From NCBI GenBank assembly GCA_037576195.1, contig CM075101.1, positions 18,228,001-18,292,000 on the forward strand: a stretch of DNA of 64,000 bases, read 5' to 3'. A model generated the notes under the pieces. It did no database searches. It was given only the letters and a program-made list of their open reading frames with translations, and had not been told where the DNA came from. The position numbers and the translations under genes are program-made. The stretch comes from Phytoseiulus persimilis. Taxonomy: Eukaryota; Arthropoda; Arachnida; Mesostigmata; Phytoseiidae. Positions 22,701 through 33,391 of the stretch are shown here, one piece after another. Position 1 is the first letter of the stretch; every line of letters begins with the position of its first letter.

Positions 22701-25292
22701 GAGCGCAGCCATTCGGTGCTGAACAACCGAAAGCCCCGATCCAGCCACCAGGCACCGCAGAGACGTCAGCGTCGAAAAACCCCCGGTTCACGATCTGGGT
22801 CGCCGGGAGCGGGACGGGTTTATGCTTTTCCAGTCCCGAGTACGCCGTCAGGCTCACGTTTAGCTCGACCCACTCTTATACTCCTCGATGGCGGTCCCAC
22901 TTATGCGGGAGGCGTTCAGGAGCGATACAGAGACGCTGAACAAATTGCTTCCCCATTACGTGGCAAATGAATCGCTTCGTTTTTTCGTTCCGGAGTAAAT
23001 CTTTCTTTGGGAAGTAGAGCGAGTGTGTTCCCTGCGAATTTGAATAGAAACTAACGTTCCTCATTTGCTTCCCCGCAATGAATCGCTCGAAAGGCTAAAG
23101 TAGTTTGTCTTCGGAGGGAATCGAAGCCAAGTTAACTTCGGGAGAGAGCGCTTAAGGAACCACTTCAGAGTCGCCGAAATGGCGCCTGACGTGATTCTCG
23201 CCAGGAAGTTGAACGATTCTTCGGTTTTCCGCCCTTTCTCCTACTCGTTCGAATCGGGCTAGAGAAAAGTGTCCGACTATGACTGTTTCGTCAACCACGG
23301 ACTCAAATCCGGAATCCAATTTGTGTTGAGTAACGGCTTGCGGTGGTGTTTGCCGCGATGAACACTAGTAGCTTGTCGAATTCAGTTCCGAGAAGTAACA
23401 GCGCGGATGCATCGATAGATGCGTACGTGCTGCGATGCAAGAACGCGTCAGTTAGGATGGTTTTCGGTGGTTGAAGACGTCTTCGGCAGTAGTCTGTTGT
23501 TCACCTAGAGCTCCGTTCACCCACGGCGCCCCGTCGAGTCGTCTGATTTGTGGTTGAACGAGCTACAGAAACAAGTGTTAGCGTGCGGCGTGAAACAGTC
23601 AAACTGAAAACTTCCTCAGCGATACAAAGTGACTATAAGATCTGAACGCTTCGAACATGATTTACGCTTATTTGCGTCGGCTTCTTCACCACACGGCCAG
23701 CCAGTCGGCCAGCTAGCGTTCGGTATCCGAGGTATGTTTGATAGAAAGGGTTTTGCCCAAGACTGTTGCCCGTTGTTGCTGTCTCGGCCCTGGTTGTTCG
23801 TCTCCGCTTGTTGTAGCAGTCATTTCTTCACCAATAAAAAAGAGAGTTTATCCGGGAACATCTGTGAATATCGAGCTTGTTGCTCTTGTTGTTGTTACCG
23901 ACGCTGATGGCGGCGTTCTCGCTGTTTTCGCCCTCGAATCACCTTCAGGCTCAGAAGTCCGTAGATGCGCATTCGCGGATACATGTACTCAGCCGGCCGG
24001 AGACACGAGGTGTGTTCTAACAATAGGAGGACGATACCGGTCACCGTTTTTACGAGGGAGTGAGCCCGCTTCATCATCGCTTAGAATGAAGTCGGAGATA
24101 AAACCTCGAAGAGTTCTCTCCGTGCTCAGAGATCGTAACCAGGGTCACGACGACGAGGGAAAGCCAATCTGCCGAAACACGCGGAGATTACCTTTGCAAC
24201 TCGTATTCTGTACGAGCTTAGAATGCACGAGATTTTCGAGTTTGAGGAACAGACATGCGGTGGGAGAGGAGGAACAACTTATCGAGCCTGTCACGACGAC
24301 GTTGCGCGACACTTGACCCCGGGCCGATGCCATTGCAGTTACTGCAAGCCAGCTCCGGCGGCGAAAACGAAGACAGAGGTCGAACACGACAGCCATAAAT
24401 CGATCAGGCGCTTAAGCGCTAATTTACAACGCTGCATTGATAGCGCTCATGTTCTTGAAGGTGTAGAGTGAAGCCGCGGATTGCAGACAGCCGGCCCTTG
24501 TTTGACTGACAAATAAGTTTCTTCCTTCAAATTCTAGGTCGATCGATCGACGATGAGGACTCAGAGTGCGACTCGGAGCCCGGCATTCTTCTGAAGCGCA
24601 AAATTCGGAGATCTCGGACCACGTTCACAACTGAGCAGCTCGAGGAGCTGGAGAGAGCGTTCGCAGCGACACAGTACCCAGACGTCTACACGCGCGAAGA
24701 GCTCGGGGCGAAGACAAAGCTCACGGAGTCGCGGGTCCAGGTCTGGTTCTCGAATCGTCGCGCACGTTGGCGTAAGCACATGAACCACCATCCCACTCCT
24801 TTCGCGCCGCCTCTCACCACCTACCAGCAGAGTCATCAGGCGCAGGCGCCCATCAGCACGAGCCCGAGCACGAGCGAACACGGCACGTCGGGTGTTTCGT
24901 CACCTTCGGTCTCAAACTCTACGTACGCCAACAACTCTTATGACTCGTGGCGCGCATCGGCATCTGCCGCCCCGCAGGTGTTCCCGTCGGTGCAGAACAG
25001 CTACGCGGCTCCTTACTGCCAGGACCGCCAGGACAACCTTTACAATTTCTTCAACCAGCAGACGAACAGTGGGACCAGCCAAGGGTTCGGAACGCAGGAC
25101 TACGTGGGATTCCAAGCACACAACCTGGCGCAGAACCTTTGGACTCAGCCCCGTCAGGATCAGTTCCAGGGCTGCCTCCAAAGCGGCAACGGATCAGAGC
25201 AGTACGGAGTGAGCAGCGAAGCGTTGTTCCAGCATGGATTGAGTCCCAACAACATGAAGCTTCTATGGAATCACAATGGTACTCAATATTAG
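19719..25292 (+). CDS. Pax3/7: Pax3/7 (paired/gooseberry-type) transcription factor
   Basis: Three exons: 19719-19938, 21392-21871, 24538-25292 (484 aa), all junctions phase 1 and GT-AG; introns 1,453 and 2,666 bp. Pax3/7 proteins bind DNA through paired domain and homeodomain and act in segmentation and neural patterning. Seen: paired domain from residue ~74 ([19 protein letters not shown], then [19 protein letters not shown] and [15 protein letters not shown]); octapeptide HSINGILG just before the second junction; homeodomain about residues 256-315 ([19 protein letters not shown] ... [14 protein letters not shown]) with Ser at position 50, as in Pax homeodomains. The wording [14 protein letters not shown] and [10 protein letters not shown] is closer to gooseberry than to vertebrate Pax3. 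The C-terminus is Gln/Ser/Asn-rich, an activation-domain-like composition. The start MSLDIVEF is the nearest ATG; the frame is open upstream to an ATG at 19587, so the N-terminus could be longer. Confidence 0.95.
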
Positions 25293-27270
25293 GTATTCGT
25301 TGCAAAGCGAATTAGGCGCACACATCTCGAGGAATTCTTGCGTACGTTGCTTTATGTGTCAAGTGTACGGTGCTGAATCTGGACGACAAAAAAGGCCAAG
25401 TCTCAACTTTCAAACAACTCATGACTCAACCTAGTACTTCTGTGACTGGTCACTGGTTTCGTGGAGTCCGATTCGCTAGCTCCGGTCACTGACGCAGTCT
25501 GGCGCAGTTGAACGCTCTGATACTTCGTAGATTTTAGAACTTTCGTGTCAAGGTTCGAAATATGAATCCTACAACAGGATCGATTAGCGGTTTGAAGGTA
25601 TATCACGGGGTAACTCCATTTCCCTATGTAAGAATAGCTGGTGCTTTAGCTACCATGTATATCCGTTCACGAGATATCATCTTGGACTCGATGTGTAGAA
25701 CTTCGACATGAAGAGCAATCACAACTATTTTCAGTTCAGGGTACCGGTCTCCAAATGTACAGAACTAATCTTCTCATATATCCGGCTATTGATCCTCAAA
25801 TATCGATTCATATAACTGGATGTTGGCAATCCTACAGCCTGGAACGGTTGAGATGAGATAATAAAAGAAAACTTGCAAACGATTCTTTCAACTTCTTCCA
25901 TTGAGGCATGGAGAAGTACTTTCATTCATCGGAAACAATCTCGGGGTGCTGTCAAGAGGAAAGAAGCGCCACTTATTGGAATTCTGCATCTGAAAGACGT
26001 AAACGTTCTCGCGGAGTGCTTTAGCTGGAGGGCCGGGGAGGGAAAAAATTTCCACGAATACACTATGCAGCCGTCTCTCTGCAGCTGTAGGATGGATCTC
26101 GAACGGCTCGGCACAACAACGACGGGAATCACCGATACGAAATAATCCTCATCCGAAAGCTGGCACACAAATTCACCCAAGCTTCGCCAATTCTTACCGG
26201 AGGTGTTTCTGTATACGCTTTCGATCCTTCCTCCTCATTCCGTTCACCCTGTGGTGGGAATAAAGTCTTACTTGAAACATTTTCGACCGCGGCGAGCGTC
26301 ATACAGATGTCGCACCCGCGGACGCCAACACGTTGCCGAGTTCTTCTGTAATTCTAAATCATTCGAAGGACATTCGATGCGGTAGCTCGGCGACCAGAAT
26401 ATGAGAGTGAGTGGATGCGACACTTCCCTAAAGCCTCCGGCGGGAGGATTACAAGAACTCATTCGAAACTCTTCCTGTTATCACATACATGAAGGAAAGC
26501 GAAGCTTGTCCATCGACCATGGAGGTGTCTTCCCGAAATCACACACAGTTACATATTGTGTAGCGTATTCCATAACGATCCGATTCACGTGGGTTGGTCT
26601 GGTGGCGGAGCGCTCGTGTCTGTCACGCTGAGTATTCAGGTTCAGATCGCAATTATACTGATATCTTGCGTTGAGCAAACCGTCATGGAGGAGTTCCTCG
26701 TTTTTGAAAACGGGGTCTCCACTGCATCGTATGAGGACCGAACTTCAATAATTCCCGTCGTGAACATAACGTGAGGTACCTGACGGCGAATCAGTCCGAT
26801 CAAGAACATAAGTTCAGCTGCTTCGTCGGTCAGCAATCTTTGGAATGAGAAGTATTTTTGCACGCGCTGCTCTAGGGTGATCGAATTCAATCTATGGTTT
26901 CTATATTTTCGCCCGATGTTGAGGAAAACACGTCTCGACTCGTCGCGAGGAAAAAGCCATCGAGCTCATTCGAGATCGTGCTGCCTTCGGGCCATGGTTT
27001 CCGAGCCGAAGAGGTCACCTGAAATCTACAGCCATTGGAGCGCTGAACTTGTCTTCCCGCCGGTAGCATCGGCCATTTCAGATACGATCTATATCGAATG
27101 ATTGGAATATGGAGACGACAATGAGGGCGAAGATTCCGAGCGGTTTCCTTGAGTGAACCATCTTTGTCCTACATTCATTGCAGCGGACCTAGGAAGTCCT
27201 CGTCATGCCCGACGAATCGAGGGGTTTCGTTCGCGAGTTCAGAAACGAACGGCGTCCTCCCGGGAGCTCA
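25293..27270. other. Pax3/7 3' UTR and intergenic, no gene recognised
   Basis: No gene recognised. The first AATAAA after the Pax3/7 stop is near 25860. Overlapping open frames at 26877-27101 do not lead to a recognisable product. Confidence 0.4.
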
Positions 27271-27884
27271 TCAGGGGCGTCGCCGAGATTGGCAATCGAG
27301 AATCGTCGCTTGGTCGCGAGCTCGCTCAATTCGTGCGCTGATGAGAAAGCCGAGCGCTACAGGAAAGATTTTCCCAAGATTCCCAATATCTGCGAACGAA
27401 CCTTCGGCTAACATGCGCACTGCGTTTCGAGCTGAAAGCGCCTCTCTCGCGGGGAAAACGTTTCTCGAACAACAGTAAGGCGCTGATCAGGCTATAAACT
27501 CGGATCATGAAATCGTGGCTGCCAAGCGATGACTCGACTTCTGTATCCGAACCACCTGAGTCGAAAAATCGAAAACCTCGACGTTTCCGATGGCGGTGAT
27601 GGATGCACCGATGCCCGCCGAGGCGAAGCGAGGTTTCGTTCCAGGGGTCAAGGTAATCTTCTCTAAGTGGTCGAAATCCCTGAATATCGCGAGAGCGTCA
27701 GCAAAACGCCTGAACGATCCAGAATAATTTCTCTCATACGGCGATCACTGACCCAAACTCGACTTCCCCAAGAAACCTCGACTCAATGTTGGTCACATTA
27801 AGGGCATTGTCTTCGATATCGAAAGTAGTGCCAAGGCATCCTTTCGAGAGATCGCGGTGATAGTTCGGAGGGCGAGCGACATTG
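27271..27884 (-). CDS. Putative secreted lipid-binding protein, TULIP / mite group 7 allergen-like (partial)
   Basis: Minus-strand exons. 27884-27753 encodes PPNYHRDLSKGCLGTTFDIE and a following NALNVTNIESRFLGEVEFG. A 73-bp intron with donor GTCAGT and acceptor ATATTCAG joins it in phase 2 to about 27679-27556 (DFDHLEKITLTPGTKPRF, ASITAIGNVEVFDFSTQ). A third open exon ending at the TGA at 27271 encodes an amphipathic C-terminal segment (FADIGNLGKIFPVALGFLIS, then ARIERARDQATIL). The alternating beta pattern 'L-x-N-x-x-I-x-x-R-F-L-G-x-V' and a final long amphipathic helix recall group 7 allergens and other TULIP lipid-transfer proteins. That assignment is inference from pattern. Not found: a signal-peptide exon upstream, or the exact junction to the last exon. 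A TATAAAT at about 27930 on this strand could belong to its promoter. Confidence 0.4.
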
Positions 27885-29510
27885 CTAGCTTGGTTGAGTG
27901 CGAGAAACGCATCCCCGCATTGCTCGCGGATTTATACCATCACCAAGCCTCAGGCTGGGGAGGCCTCACACGTCCTTCCTTCCAATGAGTACTAGTATGT
28001 TACTAGTGTAGCTGCGGATGAGACACTCGCGGTGTTTCCTTCACTTTCTCCATGGGAAAAATATGAATCATCGCATGCAACGAAAATGGTATTAGGTATA
28101 GGGACACTGCACTTTCCAAGGTTTTGGGCAGTACGTACAGCGCATGAGAGGCTCGGGGAAGCAACTGTGAACGCCTTGGTTTGAATCGCGAGATCGCAGT
28201 TGATATAATTATGTACCCTAGAATTCCGCCGAGCCCACTGAAAAGCTGAAAAGGCCCGTCGGCGGGAAGGTTTCTAGTCTGGACCTGGGTGCCACAGTGC
28301 ACTGCCCACGGATCGGATCCGCGAGCTTCGGTTCTTGGACATCCCCAGTCAGCAGATTCCGTGGAATGGACCCACAACATGACCCGTCCCTTGGAGTTGC
28401 AGGGCAATCCGAGCCCCACGCTACGCTTCCGTACCCACACAAGAGCGTCTACGAGCCTCGAGATGAGAATAACTCTCCTGACTCGGCTGAAAGAGATTTG
28501 CCATTGTTTTCGAATTCATGCCGGACAAATGGTGCACTAGGACCTCCCGTTAGTCAGAAAGAAGACATCGCTAGGGGATTGGCTTTGCTGAAGGGTCTCG
28601 AACGGAGAAGTGAAAATACATCCAAATCTGATTGATGGATCGATAAACAGACATGCACGCTTGAGACTCGCCTGATCCGAGAGTGGGTTGCCCGCTGAGC
28701 TTAACGAGCCTCAGCTCTTCGTGGAAAGTCAACAGTGAGCCATGTTTCGCGTCGAGAATTTTCATGAAGGCGCGATAACTCCTTCTGCACCTTTTACGAT
28801 GTCTGCTAATGACATTCGGAACTGGGGCTTCTTCGCAACGAGGGAACGGATATTTCCTCCACGATGGACGGTCCGAACGACGAGGCGATGTCCCATGGTT
28901 TCCATTCTGCTGCTGTCAGCGGAGATCTCTCTATTCCAGGTGCATTCTCATCTGCAATCGTTGCTTCCGTATTCCAATATCTCTCTTCAGCAGAGGTTCC
29001 TGGGCAGCGCCAAGCAGGTTTAGAGCTAGCGAACGGAAACGACAGCTACTGCGATTCCCCGAACAGAGTCCAACCCTTCATATTAGATGGCATGGGCTTG
29101 GCGTGAGAGAGCGCGTGGTCGTGAAAGCCTTCAGAGAATTCACACTCCCACGGTGAAATCATAATCACCGCATTCACCACGCGGCTACGCTCGTTAGGAC
29201 CGAGACCTCGAGGAACTACATAATCGATCTTCGGGGGTAAACCAGGCGGTTTATTGTGCATGTGCACCACTGAGGCATCTTCTTGCTCTCTTCGTGGGTG
29301 TTTGTGCCGAAAGACTAGATGAGTATGAGACTTGAGGAACCTGGCGGCAATGAAGTCGAACTCGCGCATGATAGACTCCTGAAGGAAGCGAGAGCAGTGA
29401 CCCTCAGGGTTCTCGTGTCATCACTCTCTATTCCACGTATTCAACAGACTGTTATTTCCCTTGATAAGCTTCTCCAGTTGGAGTCGGCAGGGTACCCAGA
29501 GCTCCGAATC
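27885..29510. other. No gene recognised
   Basis: Long open frames overlap on both strands at 28003-28640, and there is one at 28864-29106 (+). None has a recognisable domain or splice pattern. They may be fragments of transposons or of the unresolved 5' part of the 27.3-27.9 kb gene. Confidence 0.35.
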
Positions 29511-30109
29511 GGATTCCAACACAACCCCAAGATGGAGTCGAAGAATTTCTTCACAAGCTTCAGTCGACGGCTTGGCCGTCTGCGGCAAGTTTTGTGCTCC
29601 GTCGATGATCCGATAAACAGCAAGTGCACGACGATATTTCTGTAGATTAATCAAATTGCGAAGTGAAACATTCTTCGCAATTGAAGAGCCCAGATTCAGA
29701 AAGTCGTAACTCCAAATTTCTCAGGGTCGACTCTTCAGCCAAAAATCCATCGGACCGATTTCGGACAACGTAATTTTCCGCTTATTTCAGGAACGATCCT
29801 CTTCTTGTTTCTCTCCACTCTTTGCGTTCCCAAGGAATGTGCAATATAACAGTATCGGAAATTGATTCGATGAACTATTGACTGAAAACTCCACTTTTAC
29901 GAATTCGGCGTTATGACGGTTCGAATCTGGGCTATCCAATTGCGAAAAATACTTTACTTCGCAATTTTACCGGTCTACAGAAATATCGTCGTGCTCGCGC
30001 TGCTCATCGGGTTATCGGCGGTGCACAAAACTTGCCGCAGACGGCCAAGTCGTCGACTGAAGCTTGTGACCAAATTCATAGATTTCATCTTGCGATTGTG
30101 TTGGAATCC
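29511..30109. repeat. Palindromic (fold-back) element, ~270-bp arms
   Basis: The two halves are diverged reverse complements around about 29810. The left arm starts GGATTCCAACACAACCCCAA and contains ACAAGCTTCAGTCGACGGCT and CTGCGGCAAGTTTTGTGC. The right arm read on the minus strand gives GGATTCCAACACAATCGCAA, ACAAGCTTCAGTCGACGACT and CTGCGGCAAGTTTTGTGC. Similarity continues inward through CAATTGCG and a TTCGAATCTGGGC/TTTCTGAATCTGGGC block to a short loop. Open frames in both arms are by-products of the repeat. Confidence 0.8.
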
Positions 30110-30479
30110 AATTCTTAATTTTCCCTTGCCGAAGGTAGTGAAAATTATGCATGCGTCGCGCTGGAGTTTGAAGTCTGCATCACATATTTTCGAGACTTGC
30201 ACGCACATGATGATGCCAAGCGATGTGGACAGCGGGCTGGACCATACTTTGGGGAGTGTTGCAACTATCAATCCTGGAAATTAGGCTGTGCTCTCTCAAC
30301 TATTCCTGTAATATCGCGAGAAAATGGCGTCGAGTTGGAAGAACGTTGGACGCGTATCCGGAGAACGGCAAAGTTTGCAGGCTTCGCAGCTCTCAACAGA
30401 ATCCTATGGGTATGGTTATGGGTTTATTAATCTTGGCTCGGTTCGAGATATGTATGTATAAGTGTGCATTCTGTCCGAG

Positions 30480-31720
30480 TCAGCCTTTCATTTCAAGTGC
30501 TTGCGCAGATCGTTTGGTCTCCTTTCCCACTTCTGGAGGGCAAGCTTTGTCTTGTACACTAGCGATGGGTCTTGCGTTTCCCCCGGGAGACCTAGTGCTT
30601 TGAGGAAATCATCGTCTGTGTAATGTGCGTCATCACATTCCAAGATTATGTTTTGTACAGTTTCTTCGTATGTGCCGCATTTTGGGCAGGTGTTGATGCC
30701 CTGTTGTTCGGAAAGTCTTCTAGTTGGCAGCATTCCTGCTCTTGCTAGGGCTAGTAGAACATCCCCTCTTCGATTGCCGTAGACGTAAGACCTTGTACCG
30801 GGGCAGGTTTTTCCCTTAGGGTACAGGCTTGGGCTGTTTTTCAGAAGGATGTCTCGCCTCCAGTTGTGCTATTGCATTTCTCCAACTCTCTTTTTCATCA
30901 GTGAGTTATATGCGTTAAGGGCTGGTGTTCTTTGACTCGATGTTGGTGGCTCGATCTGGTCACAGCCGTATTGGTGACTTAGTGTCTGCGTTCGGGTGCA
31001 GAGTTCGATCTGTATTCCGAGTATCTCCATCATGTTCAGGAGAGATTTCGGTCATCTCTCGTCTGGCATGCGTTGGATACGTTCCATGTATCTGAGTTTG
31101 CTTTGTGCTTCCCTGGCTTCGAATAGGGACCATCCAAGCTCTCCCAGTATGGATTCATTGGCTACTTTGTAGCCCGATATGCCTAGGGCCCAGTGGCCTT
31201 CATCACGTTGAGTCTTTTCCAGCAGGTCCCGTAGTTTCTTAGAAGTGATTGTTACCGAGTTACTGTATGCAAGCTCGGCGACAGCGGTCGTTTTCCATTG
31301 GGCTTTTGAGATTCCGAATCTGTTAAAGCTCCATATGGATGCGGCGTGCATTCTGTGTAGGGCAGTTGTGGCTTCTTGCTGCCAGATACCTTCCTGTTTG
31401 TCGAGGTATCTTCTGCTGCCAGAAAGTGTGATTCCAAGGTACTTGTATCGGTGTACGAGTGGAAGGGGTTGTCCTTGTATTTCTAGGTTTGACGTGTTCG
31501 CCAGTGCTCCGTTTGAGAACACGATTATGGCGCTCTTCGCGGGGTCGAAGGTGAGCTTTCTCTCGGTACCGAATTCGCCCGTTACCGATAGTAGCTTCTC
31601 CAGTTCATTCGCGGATTTTGCCATCAGGACTATGTCATCGGCAAAGAGGAGACCCGGGATGTTGAAGGAGCATTTTTCCCTCAGATCCCATCTCCATTTC
31701 TTAGTCATTTCTCATCGTCA
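30480..31720 (-). mobile_element. 5'-truncated, decayed non-LTR retrotransposon (LINE), ORF2 3' part
   Basis: On the minus strand a single reading frame runs from about 31708 to 30488, interrupted by two stops: a TGA at about 31050 (after RMPDER) and a TAG at about 30870. The frame contains the reverse-transcriptase palm motif FADD (PGLLFADDIVLMAKSANELE), the downstream YLGITLSG motif, and a C-terminal zinc-binding stretch CPKCGTYEETVQNIILECDD typical of the end of LINE ORF2. The fingers and any endonuclease are missing; an in-frame TGA two codons before the first visible Met and loss of similarity mark a 5' truncation near 31720. The 3' end is not sharply defined (AATAAACCCATAACC near 30425 on this strand). 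No intact element is present. Confidence 0.85.
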
Positions 31721-31750
31721 TCGTCGCGAACATGACGAATCTGGACAAGG

Positions 31751-32230
31751 ATGATTTTTTTGGTCTCCAACTTCCAGGAGCTTCAGGTGCAACGCATGCC
31801 CCGAATCTCGGCTCATCTGTCGACAGAGGATCTGGGGAGCAGGATTTCCTCGACAGAGGAGCTGAACTCAGGATTCATCCCATGTGCTTGGTTCGCACGA
31901 GTGACAGCTTTTGGGTTCTTCTGCGAAGTCCTGAGTTCCTTAGTCAGCGACGGATCCCTCCAAGTCTTAGCTTCGTTATGGCCGCTCGGGAACCCTACCC
32001 AGGTGGCGTCTGGAGACAGCACACCTCTGACTCCATCTTTCTCCGAGAAGATCACCTCGACGCAACATCGAATATCTCGATTCGATTCTGTCATGAAAGA
32101 CCCCGAATGCACAACATGGAAACTTTGTGGTACCTTTAACATTTTTGAAAATGTCAGATGCCGCATCGAATGAGATCTCGCCCGAGATGAAGGCTCGCTA
32201 AGGGATAATCTAGGCGCGTGGGTCAGCGAA
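31751..32230. other. Unassigned open region beside the LINE
   Basis: Open frames of about 140 codons overlap on both strands next to the truncated LINE end. The plus frame has a mixed hydrophobic stretch (CAWFARVTAFGFFCEVLSSL) but no recognisable domain, and the minus frame has no reverse-transcriptase motif, so it is not the missing LINE part. Confidence 0.25.
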
Positions 32231-32424
32231 GCAAAGGGCGTCAAATCATGGCTCTAATCCGAAATGCTATCCAGGGCGGAATTGTGGGCGATGAAACAGA
32301 GCTCACGGTGGTGGAAGCGTTCGTCACTAAACTACACCAACTGATGTGAGGCTCATCGATGCCTGGAGAGGGTGCGCATATCGACTCTTCCGCAGTGAGA
32401 TGATGAGAACGTACAACAGTCAAG

Positions 32425-32580
32425 GGCAAAATCATAATCATGATTATGATTAAAATCATGATCGAAATCACAGAATTACCAAAATCATATACACTTCTGT
32501 GATTATCATCATAATCATGCTCAAAATCATAGCCCCCCTATGATTTTGCCGTAATCATATCCGTAATCATAGGATTTTCT
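32425..32580. repeat. AATCAT/ATGATT-rich imperfect repeat
   Basis: About 150 bp in which AATCAT, AAAATCAT or the reverse complement ATGATT recur about a dozen times on both strands with irregular spacing (AAAATCATAATCATGATTAT, then further copies to TAATCATAGGATTTTC). It is AT-rich, unlike its surroundings. No exact tandem unit. Confidence 0.7.
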
Positions 32581-32775
32581 TCAGAAACAGGATTATTCGG
32601 ATGGTTGGAACGTAGCCGGGGGTTTTAGGGGTCGTCGAGCACGATGCAGGCGTTAGTTTCACCCTAGCTACAGCTGATCAGACATCGAGCCTCTCGCGAC
32701 AGGAACCTCTGGAGTCCGAGGCGAAACGGTGGTACAGCTCACGGAAGTAGTAGGCACCGCCGTTGAGGCGCAAAC

Positions 32776-33383
32776 AGTGGCGTAGCGCGCCTCCATGATG
32801 CCCGGAGCGAATTTGATGCCCCCCCCCCCTCTTTTTTGAGGGTCTGAGAAGGCGAATGCGTTTGATGCGCACTGAATGTATCGTGGTATATCCTCAAACA
32901 TAAAATATGATCATCTGAAATGGAGATCTTCAGAGAAATGGAGACAAGTTGCGCAAGCTGACCCGAATGTGAGCAACTAGAATGTTATAAGAGCAACTGG
33001 ATTACGTATTCTTGGAGGGCTATTTGCTTCGCTCCTGGAGCTGCGAATCTTCTATTGACTCCTCGGAGTTAAACTCATCCGTGAAGGACATCTCGATAGA
33101 TAGGACAGCGAGGTTTGTCAACTTCGTCGGCTCGATCTCTGGTCGGAGGCAGAAACAAAATGAACCGGACGTTGCCTCCCGATCAGGAAGGAGGACGAAA
33201 TTTATATGGCTGTTCGTCAAAAGGGGGAAAAATCAAATGCAACGATCGGACTCCGCCCCCTTGTCTGAGGATTCCGGGAAGAATCTACCTGGAAGAGCTT
33301 AGAAACCCTAATGTGATAGGCATGGAGAGGCATTCTGATGCCCCAGCGACCTGATGCCCGCCCCCGCCTCGCTACGCTACCGG
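32776..33383. mobile_element. Non-autonomous hAT-like element (608 bp) with 8-bp target duplication
   Basis: Ends are inverted and diverged: the left reads AGTGGCGTAGCGCGCCTCC, the right (minus strand) CCGGTAGCGTAGCGAGGCGG. Each is followed by GATGCCC/GGGCATC repeats and a C-rich run (ATTTGATGCCCCCCCCCC on the left). The flanks carry an exact 8-bp direct repeat, GCGCAAAC, at 32768-32775 and 33384-33391. An 8-bp duplication fits the hAT superfamily, and 'CAGTGGCGTAGC' ends are common among animal DNA transposons. The internal open frame (33012-33302) shows no transposase motif. The perfect duplication implies a more recent insertion than the 7.7-kb element. Confidence 0.75.
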
Positions 33384-33391
33384 GCGCAAAC

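Noticed and set aside
27153-27341. Plus-strand helical-looking frame (ELIRGVAEIGNRESSLGREL)
   Set aside because: It overlaps the minus-strand exon proposed for the TULIP-like gene; no in-phase continuation with a realistic intron was found on the plus strand.
29919-29931. GGTTCGAATC-like string resembling a tRNA T-arm
   Set aside because: It recurs in the palindromic repeat family and no matching acceptor stem, D-arm or anticodon arm surrounds it.
29913-30284. Plus frame in the 30-kb palindrome that looks hydrophobic at its start
   Set aside because: It lies in the arm of an inverted repeat and has a mirror-image counterpart at 29.5 kb.
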